From Actinomycetota bacterium (GTDB lineage Bacteria; Actinomycetota; Acidimicrobiia; Spongiisociales; UBA11373): a stretch of DNA of 5,560 nucleotides. Below are positions 1 to 4,718 of this stretch, piece by piece (position 1 is the first letter of the stretch; each line of letters starts with the position of its first letter). The stretch covers positions 1 to 5,560 of the forward strand of contig DNGH01000013.1 of the NCBI GenBank assembly GCA_003486285.1. The letters are read 5' to 3'. Below the pieces are notes generated by a model, which saw nothing but the letters and a program-made list of their open reading frames with translations, was not told where the DNA came from and ran no database searches. The translations under genes and the position numbers were made by a program.

Positions 1-45
1 GCCCAAATCCCTCAAATGTGATTCGTCGCCGCCCACAATGCCGGC

Positions 46-342
46 ATGCCGTTGTTCCGCGAGCAAACCTCCCGCCGGGCTTGGCGCCGTTACATCGCCG
101 AGCGACTGGTGGCGCGCCTCGACGAGGAGGGGGACCTGCGCTTGGTGGGCTCGACCCCGCAGGATCGGCGGGAGATGCTCAAGATCGCCGGGTTGCTCCC
201 CGACGACGTGGTCGCCGAGCTTTATGAGGATCCGGCCTACCCCGGCTCCACCTTCATGGAGCTGCGGCTGCTGCCGGAGGCGGGAAGCAGCCGTTCCCCG
301 CTGCGGATGACCTACGACGACGGCAGGGAAGAGGCGGTCTAG
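46..342 (+). CDS. Small hypothetical protein, 98 aa
   Basis: I do not recognise this protein. It is short, soluble and highly charged, with no signal peptide or membrane segment. An Arg-rich N-terminal stretch (about residues 9-25) and a following acidic/basic stretch look helical. A motif-like LPDDVVAELYEDP lies around residues 51-63, and the C-terminus is acidic. The frame is closed upstream by TGA at 19-21, so ATG 46 is the first usable start. No Shine-Dalgarno sequence precedes it, and a weak CACAAT (34-39) lies 6 bases upstream, so a leaderless mRNA is possible. The codons are GC-ended like those of the real genes nearby, which is the main reason for calling it. It lies 40 bases before the tRNA and may be unrelated to the sigma module. 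An ATG at 38 opens other frames, but those readings give low-complexity Arg/Pro-rich translations. Confidence 0.7.
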   Translation: MPLFREQTSRRAWRRYIAERLVARLDEEGDLRLVGSTPQDRREMLKIAGLLPDDVVAELYEDPAYPGSTFMELRLLPEAGSSRSPLRMTYDDGREEAV

Positions 343-343
343 G

Positions 344-370
344 TTGGGAGGGTCCCGGGCCAGGTAGCAT
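344..370 (+). promoter_or_regulatory. Candidate promoter for tRNA-Thr (and perhaps the sigma operon)
   Basis: TAGCAT at 365-370 fits the actinobacterial -10 pattern TANNNT, and TTGGGA at 344-349 is a 4/6 match to the -35 TTGACA. The spacer is 15 bases, which is short. Transcription would begin near 377, a few bases before the mature tRNA 5' end. This is inferred from motif and position only. Confidence 0.4.
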
Positions 371-382
371 GGCTCGCCCCAC

Positions 383-457
383 GCCGGAGTAGCTCAGGGG
401 TAGAGCAGCTCACTCGTAATGAGCAGGTCCGGGGTTCAAATCCCCGCTCCGGCTCCA
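383..457 (+). tRNA. tRNA-Thr(CGT), CCA encoded
   Basis: A complete cloverleaf can be folded by hand. The acceptor stem GCCGGAG (383-389) pairs perfectly with CTCCGGC (447-453). The D arm is GCTC/GAGC (392-395/403-406). The anticodon stem GCTCA/TGAGC (408-412/420-424) is perfect and encloses the loop CTCGTAA. The anticodon CGT is at 415-417, with T at position 33 and A at position 37. The T arm CGGGG/CCCCG encloses TTCAAAT (435-441). The discriminator base is T454, followed by encoded CCA at 455-457. Anticodon CGT reads the Thr codon ACG. The next gene starts only 17 bases after the CCA. Confidence 0.97.
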
Positions 458-474
458 CCCTCGACGGGAGTCGT

Positions 475-1038
475 ATGGCCGACCGGGCCGACTTCACAGA
501 ACAGGTAATGGAGTACGCCCCGCAGCTGTACTCCGCAGCCCTGCGGATGACGCGCAACCCGGCCGACGCCGAGGACGTGCTCCAGGAGACCCTGCTCAAG
601 GCCTATCGCGGCTATCACACCTTCACCGCGGACACGAACCTGAAGGCGTGGCTGTATCGCATCCTCACCAACACGTTCATCAACAAGTACCGGCGCCAAT
701 CGCGCCGGCCCCAGGAGGTCGAACTGGGGGAACTCGAGGACCTCTACCTCTTCAAGAGGATGGGCGAAGAGGGCTTGTCGGGTGCCACCCGGAGCGCCGA
801 GGAGGAGGCCCTGGACCGGTTCGTGGACGACGACATCAAGGCCGCGGTCGAGTCCCTGCCGGACAACTTCCGCATCCCGGTGCTCCTCGCCGATGTGGAA
901 GGTTTTTCATATAAGGAGATCGCCGAGATCATGGATGTGCCCATCGGAACGGTGATGTCACGGCTTCACCGCGGAAGAAAGGCCTTACAGCAAGCGTTGT
1001 GGAGATTTGCCGAGGATCGTGAGGCCACCGGCCCGTGA
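475..1038 (+). CDS. sigR: SigR/SigH-like ECF RNA polymerase sigma factor
   Basis: This 187-residue, two-domain ECF sigma factor recruits RNA polymerase to stress promoters. Sigma-2 spans about residues 14-80. It includes the -10 recognition helix region with LYSAALRMTRNPADAEDVLQ and the NLKAWLYRILTNTFINKYRR stretch, both very close to the known Streptomyces SigR sequence. An acidic linker follows. Sigma-4 spans about residues 122-178, with LPDNFRIPVLLADVEGFSY and the helix-turn-helix IAEIMDVPIGTVMSRLHRGR. The ATG at 475 is chosen because GGGAG (466-470) lies just upstream and the N-terminal length suits the family. Its stop overlaps the start of a zinc anti-sigma gene, as expected for SigR-RsrA. 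From the family, it would control thiol homeostasis, thioredoxins and proteases after oxidative or disulfide stress. No GGAAT/GTT-type autoregulatory promoter is visible upstream. Leu171 uses TTA, the only in-frame TTA I found in the window. Confidence 0.93.
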   Translation: MADRADFTEQVMEYAPQLYSAALRMTRNPADAEDVLQETLLKAYRGYHTFTADTNLKAWLYRILTNTFINKYRRQSRRPQEVELGELEDLYLFKRMGEEGLSGATRSAEEEALDRFVDDDIKAAVESLPDNFRIPVLLADVEGFSYKEIAEIMDVPIGTVMSRLHRGRKALQQALWRFAEDREATGP

Positions 1039-1271
1039 ATTGTGACGAAACTCTCCACCACCTCTATGTTTATCTCGACGGCGAGGCCACAATGGTTCGT
1101 CGTTGGCGGATACGGCGCCACTTGCGCCGGTGTCCCCCTTGTGAAGACGGCCTCGTGTTCGAAGGGCGTCTGAAGGTGCGGGTCCGTGAGGGGTGTCATG
1201 AAGAGGTCCCTCGTGAACTCGTCGAGCGCCTGAGGACGTTCCTGGAAGGGCACGCCGAGGACGGGATGTGA
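1035..1271 (+). CDS. rsrA: RsrA-like zinc-binding redox anti-sigma factor (ZAS family)
   Basis: This 78-residue cytoplasmic protein should hold the preceding sigma factor inactive under reducing conditions and release it on oxidation. The ZAS zinc site is visible: Cys3, then His29-x3-Cys33-x2-Cys36 (HLRRCPPC). The Cys3-His29 gap of 26 residues equals the Cys11-His37 gap in Streptomyces RsrA, so Cys3 and Cys36 correspond to the redox-trigger pair Cys11/Cys44. A further Cys54 aligns with one of RsrA's two adjacent C-terminal cysteines; the other is Gly here. The GTG start at 1035 overlaps the sigma stop (GTGA 1035-1038). Starting at Met20 would lose Cys3, so GTG is preferred. GAGG at 1021-1024 could serve as a ribosome binding site. 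The early HHLYVYLDGE stretch matches the sigma-binding N-terminal helix of the family. It is somewhat shorter than RsrA at its N-terminus. Confidence 0.9.
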   Translation: MNCDETLHHLYVYLDGEATMVRRWRIRRHLRRCPPCEDGLVFEGRLKVRVREGCHEEVPRELVERLRTFLEGHAEDGM

Positions 1272-1465
1272 ATATGTCCGAAATCATGAAGGGCAACAAG
1301 GTGCAGGGCCGGACCAGGGCGCCGCGTCAGCATGACGGCATCCGGGTGTGTGAGCACGACGGTTGCGAAACGCTGCTCTCCCGGTACAACAAGCGCACCT
1401 ACTGCTATACCCACACCCCGACGCGCTTCCCCCGCCTCCGGGGCCGGGTGCTCCCCGAGTCCTGA
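1268..1465 (+). CDS. Small Cys/His (putative zinc-knuckle) protein, third gene of the sigma operon
   Basis: This is an unrecognised 65-residue basic protein. Its centre carries Cys28-x4-Cys33-x12-Cys46-x2-His49, in VCEHDGCETLLSRYNKRTYC followed by YTH, a plausible single zinc site. The N-terminus (KGNKVQGRTRAPRQ) and C-terminus (RFPRLRGRVLP) are rich in Lys/Arg and likely flexible, which would suit nucleic-acid contact. The GTG start at 1268 overlaps the anti-sigma stop (GTGA 1268-1271) and has GAGG (1257-1260) at a good distance. ATG 1274 is an alternative that removes two residues and keeps the whole motif. The tight overlap suggests production in step with the anti-sigma factor. The Cys/His set could be structural, redox-sensitive, or a buffer for zinc released from the anti-sigma factor; these roles are inference. 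Similar C-x4-C...LSRYN...C-x2-H segments occur, from memory, in small actinobacterial and phage proteins of unknown role. Confidence 0.75.
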   Translation: MNMSEIMKGNKVQGRTRAPRQHDGIRVCEHDGCETLLSRYNKRTYCYTHTPTRFPRLRGRVLPES

Positions 1466-1497
1466 CCGGGCCGAGGCATCCCTCCCGCCGCGTGGGT

Positions 1498-1503
1498 TAT
1501 CCT
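1498..1503 (+). promoter_or_regulatory. Candidate -10 element for a leaderless mRNA (second gene run)
   Basis: TATCCT fits TANNNT and ends 8 bases before ATG 1512, so transcription would start at or next to the start codon. No Shine-Dalgarno sequence is present in the 20 bases before that ATG, which agrees with a leaderless transcript. No convincing -35 is seen. Confidence 0.35.
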
Positions 1504-1511
1504 CGCTGCCG

Positions 1512-1769
1512 ATGACGCGCCTCCGCACCCTGCTCGCACTGGTCTGTCTGGCCTTCGCCCTTGCGGCGGCGCCGGCCCTCGCCCAGGAGTCGCCATCGGG
1601 CGATACCCCGGCGGTGGTCCTCGATGAGGGGGCCCCCATCGAAGCCGAGCCGGCCTGGACCTTCCGCTTCATGGTTCCCACCGTGCTCGCCATCAGCGGC
1701 CTGGTCCTGGCCATCGCCGTGATCGGTTACGGCGTCCGGCTTCGGGGTCGCTACCGCGTAGTGCGGTGA
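1512..1769 (+). CDS. Small signal-peptide/membrane protein, 85 aa
   Basis: I do not recognise the family. The N-terminus has a signal-peptide pattern: positively charged MTRLR, a hydrophobic core to about residue 20, and a likely cleavage site after APALA (about residue 25, before QES). A short acidic, Pro-rich segment follows (about 26-50). A single hydrophobic helix comes next (about 54-74, MVPTVLAISGLVLAIAVIGYG), and then a basic tail ending RLRGRYRVVR. The mature protein would expose only about 30 residues outside and about 10 inside, as a single-pass anchor. The ATG at 1512 is chosen because the upstream part of the same frame lies over the previous gene and does not encode the signal peptide. 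Its stop overlaps the start of the metalloprotease gene (GTGA 1766-1769), so the two are likely made together. Confidence 0.8.
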   Translation: MTRLRTLLALVCLAFALAAAPALAQESPSGDTPAVVLDEGAPIEAEPAWTFRFMVPTVLAISGLVLAIAVIGYGVRLRGRYRVVR

Positions 1770-2803
1770 GCTCGATCCACTGGCCGCTGGCCGCCCGGGT
1801 CGCCGGCGGCATGGCGGGCACCCATCCGCTTGAGGGCACCTATCACTTCGCCGCGCTGACCCGACTCGCCCCCGATCTCGTGGCGCGCGCCGCCGCGCTC
1901 GCCGCGGCCGAAACCGGACTCCCGTGGGTCGGCTCACCTGCGGTGCGGGTGGTGACCCGGGTCGAGTGGGCCGAGGCCAACATCGATTCGTTCGGCCGAC
2001 TGCTGGCACCAGCCGAGAAGAAGCTCGAGATTCGCGCCGGGCGCGGCCTCGGAGGCAAGATCGGGGCGCGGCTTCTCGCTGCCGAGGTAGGGGCTCTGGT
2101 CGGGGCACTCGCCAAGCGGGTGCTCGGCCAGTACGAGCTCGTGGTCCCCTCGGGGGAGGACACGAACGGCGACACCATCATGTTCGCCGGGGCCAATGTC
2201 CTGCAGATGGAGCGTCAGCACGAGTTCCGTCCCGACGAGTTCCGCTTCTGGGTGGCGCTGCACGAGTGCACCCACCGCCTCCAGTTCACCGGGGTCCCCT
2301 GGCTGCGCGGGCACTTCATGTCCTTGGTGGACGACCTGGTCGAGGCCGCCGAGCCGGAGCCGGGACGGATGCAGCGCCTGGCCGAGGAGATGCGCCAGGC
2401 GTCCCGCGACGGACGTCCCCTCGTTGGCGAGTCCGGATTGATGGGCCTGCTCGCCACCCCCCACCAGCGGCGTCTCCTGGAGCGGGTCCAGGCGCTGATG
2501 GCGCTTCTCGAGGGCCATGGACATGTCGTGATGGACCGCATCGGCGCGCGGGAACTGGTGACCCAGGAGCGGATGGCGCGGGTGCTCAAGCAGCGCCGCC
2601 AGGATCCGCGCTCGAAGGCCTTCTTCAGGCTCACCGGCCTCGAGATGAAGATGAAACAGTACGACCTGGGGCAACGCTTCATCCTCGGGGTCGAGCGCCA
2701 TGCCGGGTTCGCCGCTCTCGATGCTGCGTGGTCCGGCCCGGAGGCTCTTCCCACCCTTGAGGAGATCTCCCATCCGCAGCAGTGGCTGGCGCGGGTGGGG
2801 TGA
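1766..2803 (+). CDS. Zinc-dependent metalloprotein, Zincin_2 (PF10103) / 'F420 biosynthesis-associated' family
   Basis: This 345-residue protein has no signal peptide and is predicted cytoplasmic. The zincin motif is HECTH (H166, E167, H170) inside FWVALHECTHRLQF, preceded by the family-typical stretch with VMFAGAN-like IMFAGANVLQMER (about residues 137-149). A second conserved block, LLEGHGHVVMD (E249, H251, H253), supplies candidate third zinc ligands. The family is common in Actinobacteria, and its placement next to tilS and hpt is standard. It is often annotated as coenzyme F420 biosynthesis-associated, but no reaction has been firmly established to my knowledge, and nothing else in this window concerns F420. 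The GTG start at 1766 overlaps the previous stop. No strong Shine-Dalgarno sequence is seen, consistent with coupling. The sequence is intact with no frameshift. Confidence 0.9.
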   Translation: MSSIHWPLAARVAGGMAGTHPLEGTYHFAALTRLAPDLVARAAALAAAETGLPWVGSPAVRVVTRVEWAEANIDSFGRLLAPAEKKLEIRAGRGLGGKIGARLLAAEVGALVGALAKRVLGQYELVVPSGEDTNGDTIMFAGANVLQMERQHEFRPDEFRFWVALHECTHRLQFTGVPWLRGHFMSLVDDLVEAAEPEPGRMQRLAEEMRQASRDGRPLVGESGLMGLLATPHQRRLLERVQALMALLEGHGHVVMDRIGARELVTQERMARVLKQRRQDPRSKAFFRLTGLEMKMKQYDLGQRFILGVERHAGFAALDAAWSGPEALPTLEEISHPQQWLARVG

Positions 2804-4023
2804 ACGCCACCGAGCTCCGTCGCCGGGTGACCACCCGGGTTCCCCCGGGGGCGGTGACGGTCGCCCTCAGTGGCGGCGCCGACAGCGCCGTGCTCGCCTG
2901 GGCGCTGGCAGATCGCGCCGACGTCACGGCGTTGACCATCGATCACGGACTCCCCGGATCGGCGGCGCTCGTGGCCGCGGCGGACCGCATCGCCTCGCAA
3001 CTAGGCCTGCGCCATCGCGTCGCGGCCGTGGCCCCACGATCGGCCACGGAGGGCGATCTGCGCACCGCGCGTCTCGCTGCGCTGGAAGGGGAGAGCAGCG
3101 GTTGGATCGTCACCGGGCACACTGCCGATGATCAGGCCGAGACCGTCCTGGGAAACCTGCTGCGCGGGGCCGGGCCGGGCGGCCTGGCAGGCATCCCGGT
3201 GCGGCGGGGACGCTTCGTCCGCCCGCTCCTCGATGTGCGCCGGACCGAGACCCGATCTCTGGCGGCGGAACTCGGCCTCCCCTTTGCGGACGATCCCCAG
3301 AACGAGGACCTGGGGGTGCGCCGCAATCGGATCCGCACCGAAACCCTGCCGGCGCTGGCCGCCGCCTACAACCCGCGCCTCTCCGAGGCCCTGGTGCGAG
3401 CCGGTGCGGCCCTGGCTGCCGACGACGCCCTCCTCGAGGAGCGTGCCACACGGGTGCCGCTGCGCCGCGACGAGGAAGCCGTGCTGATCCCGGCGAGCGC
3501 CCTCACCCAGTTGCCGGCAGCGATGGCGGCACGGGTGGTGCGCCGCGGCCTGAGGCTGCTCCTCGGTGACCACGCCGGGGACGCCGCCGCCATCACCGGC
3601 GCCCTGGCTGCCGCCGCCGGTTCGGGGGTGGCGACGCTGCGGGGCGGGCTCGATGCCCGCCGCGAAGGGCCGTGGCTGGCGATCGCCGGTCCGCCACCGC
3701 CACTCCCCGAGCCGGTCGAGTTGTCCCTGACCGGGCCGACCCGATTCGGTGCCTGGCTGCTGGCGAGGGGTGGCCCGGTGCAGGTGCCGGTCTCCGGCCC
3801 GGCCCTGGTGCGGGCGGTTCGACCGGGTGATCGCATCGCCATGGGGCGCGGGAGCAAGCTCGTGGCAGAGGCGTTGCGCGAGGCCGGGGTGCCGGAGCGG
3901 CTGCGGCGGCGTTGGCCGGTCGTCGAGGAGCATGGAAGAATCGCCTGGGTGGTGGGAGTCCGGGTGGCTCCGGGTGGAGCCGAGGCCGGTGTGGCGATGG
4001 CGGCGCGGAGGGAACCCCTGTGA
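2800..4023 (+). CDS. tilS: tRNA(Ile)-lysidine synthase TilS
   Basis: TilS uses ATP and lysine to convert C34 of tRNA-Ile(CAU) to lysidine, which switches decoding from AUG to AUA and charging from Met to Ile. It is an essential cytoplasmic enzyme. The N-type ATP pyrophosphatase P-loop is SGGADS (residues 24-29). Further signatures are TIDHGLPGSA, GHTADDQAETVLGNLLRGAG and RPLLD, then the RNRIR segment that usually ends the catalytic domain. The C-terminal TilS_C domain is visible in VRAVRPGDRIAMGRGSKLVA and the following LREAGVPERLRRRWPVV. The central region is Ala-rich and more divergent. The GTG start at 2800 (407 aa) gives the same GTGA overlap as the neighbouring junctions. GTG 2782 in the same frame would add six Gly/Ala-rich residues and lie 22 bases inside the previous gene, so it is less likely. 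Confidence 0.95.
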   Translation: MNATELRRRVTTRVPPGAVTVALSGGADSAVLAWALADRADVTALTIDHGLPGSAALVAAADRIASQLGLRHRVAAVAPRSATEGDLRTARLAALEGESSGWIVTGHTADDQAETVLGNLLRGAGPGGLAGIPVRRGRFVRPLLDVRRTETRSLAAELGLPFADDPQNEDLGVRRNRIRTETLPALAAAYNPRLSEALVRAGAALAADDALLEERATRVPLRRDEEAVLIPASALTQLPAAMAARVVRRGLRLLLGDHAGDAAAITGALAAAAGSGVATLRGGLDARREGPWLAIAGPPPPLPEPVELSLTGPTRFGAWLLARGGPVQVPVSGPALVRAVRPGDRIAMGRGSKLVAEALREAGVPERLRRRWPVVEEHGRIAWVVGVRVAPGGAEAGVAMAARREPL

Positions 4024-4541
4024 AGATCGGCTCGGTGCTGGTGACCCGGGAGCAGATCTCGACGCGTCTCGGCGAACTGGGGGCCGAGATCACCCGCGAC
4101 TACGAGGGCAAGGACCTCCTGCTGGTGGCGGTGCTCAAGGGCGCCTTCATGGTCATGGCCGATCTGGCCCGGGAGATCCGCCTTCCCGTGGACATCGACT
4201 TCATGGCCGTGTCCTCATACGGCCATGCCACCCAGACCTCGGGGGTGGTGCGCATCCTCAAGGACCTCGACACCGAGATCGCCGGGCGCCATGTCCTCAT
4301 CGTCGAGGACATCATCGACTCCGGGCTTACCCTGGACTACCTGCGCCGCAACCTCGAGGTGCGCGCACCGGCCTCCCTCGAGATCGCCACTCTGCTGCTG
4401 AAGAGCGGCATCCAGCGGGTGCCGCTGGAGGTGCGCTACGTCGGGTTCGAGATCCCGCCCGACTTCGTGATCGGCTACGGCCTCGACCTCTACGGCAAGA
4501 TGCGGAACCTCCCGCACGTGGCCGTGATGGTGGAGGATTAG
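4020..4541 (+). CDS. hpt: Hypoxanthine (guanine) phosphoribosyltransferase
   Basis: The enzyme transfers phosphoribose from PRPP to hypoxanthine or guanine, giving IMP or GMP in purine salvage. At 173 residues it has normal family length. The PPi-binding loop is VLKGAF (residues 38-43). The flexible catalytic loop contains SSYG (65-68). The PRPP motif is VLIVEDIIDSGLTL (92-105), with E96, D97 and catalytic D100. The purine-contacting lysine is K128 in LLLKSGI, and the C-terminal signature is DFVIGYGLDLYGKMRNLPHV. Ser101 replaces the more usual Thr of DIIDTG, a tolerated change. The GTG start at 4020 overlaps the tilS stop and has GGAGGG (4007-4012) 7 bases upstream; an upstream start in this frame would run deep into tilS. 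The tilS-hpt-ftsH order is widespread in Gram-positive bacteria. A GC hairpin overlaps its stop codon. Confidence 0.96.
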   Translation: MKIGSVLVTREQISTRLGELGAEITRDYEGKDLLLVAVLKGAFMVMADLAREIRLPVDIDFMAVSSYGHATQTSGVVRILKDLDTEIAGRHVLIVEDIIDSGLTLDYLRRNLEVRAPASLEIATLLLKSGIQRVPLEVRYVGFEIPPDFVIGYGLDLYGKMRNLPHVAVMVED

Positions 4542-4569
4542 CCGGCGGCGGCGTTCCGCCGCCACCGGC
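4541..4569 (+). terminator. GC-rich hairpin at the end of hpt, possible terminator
   Basis: GCCGG (4541-4545) pairs with CCGGC (4565-4569). After one C/A mismatch, GGCGGCG (4547-4553) pairs with CGCCGCC (4557-4563) around a 3-base TTC loop. The stem begins on the last base of the hpt stop codon. No T-run follows, so classical intrinsic termination is not assured, although actinobacterial terminators often lack one. It sits immediately beside the longer inverted repeat. Confidence 0.5.
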
Positions 4570-4643
4570 AGTCACCAGTCACCAGTCATCAGTCCCCAGC
4601 CGTACCTCCGGAGCTGGAGACTGGGGACTGGAGACTGGAGACT
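4570..4643. repeat. Imperfect inverted repeat made of 7-base tandem units
   Basis: The left arm (4570-4600) is AGTCACC, AGTCACC, AGTCATC, AGTCCCC, AGC. The right arm (4613-4643) is its reverse complement at 26 of 31 positions, in units such as GACTGGA and GACTGGG. The arms enclose a 12-base loop (4601-4612). As RNA it would form a long, regularly interrupted stem. The 7-base period resembles heptameric short tandem repeats known from other bacterial intergenic regions, so it may recur elsewhere in this genome. It could insulate hpt from ftsH or act as a terminator. The loop is complementary to the ftsH ribosome binding site. Confidence 0.85.
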
Positions 4644-4670
4644 CCCCCGCCGATAGCTTTCCAGCGCCGA

Positions 4671-4676
4671 TACGAT
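4671..4676 (+). promoter_or_regulatory. Candidate -10 element for ftsH
   Basis: TACGAT fits TANNNT and lies 48 bases before the ftsH start, in the most A/T-rich part of the gap. It would give a leader of roughly 37 bases containing the Shine-Dalgarno sequence. No recognisable -35 sits at the right distance. If used, it would exclude the inverted repeat from this transcript. Confidence 0.35.
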
Positions 4677-4704
4677 AAAAACCCGATTCGGCCCGATCCG
4701 CCCC

Positions 4705-4710
4705 GGAGGT
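4705..4710 (+). promoter_or_regulatory. Strong Shine-Dalgarno sequence of ftsH
   Basis: GGAGGT is a near-consensus ribosome binding site, 8 bases before GTG 4719, and it decides that start codon. The bases 4703-4713 around it are perfectly complementary to 4601-4611 in the loop of the upstream inverted repeat. Confidence 0.85.
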
Positions 4711-4718
4711 ACGTTTTA

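Noticed and set aside
18..310. Two alternative plus-strand frames over the first gene (ATG 38, GTG 18)
   Set aside because: Both translate to Arg/Pro/Cys-rich low-complexity sequence. The frame from ATG 46 has balanced composition and the expected codon bias.
326..345. Possible SigR-type promoter (GGAAG ... GTT) before the tRNA
   Set aside because: The spacing is about 11 bases, whereas the SigR consensus needs about 18-19, and the -35 is imperfect.
1436..1470. Possible terminator after the Cys/His gene
   Set aside because: Only short, imperfect GC pairings (GGGG...CCCC) overlapping the coding end and no T-run; too weak to call.
1332..1511. Upstream extension of the 85-aa membrane protein to ATG 1332
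   Set aside because: It would overlap the Cys/His gene by over 130 bases and bury the clear signal peptide that begins at Met 1512.
1934..2773. Long open frame on the minus strand opposite the zincin gene
   Set aside because: It lies wholly antisense to a recognised gene. High GC at third positions keeps such frames open, and its translation shows no family motif.
2782..2799. Earlier GTG start for TilS
   Set aside because: It adds only a Gly/Ala stretch and breaks the GTGA overlap pattern shared by all other junctions.
3001..3933. Long minus-strand open frame opposite tilS
   Set aside because: Its Gly/Arg/Gln-rich low-complexity translation is typical of a shadow frame, while the plus strand has clear TilS motifs.
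4570..4643. Possible CRISPR array
   Set aside because: The units are 7 bases long, contiguous and without spacers, and the two halves are inverted.
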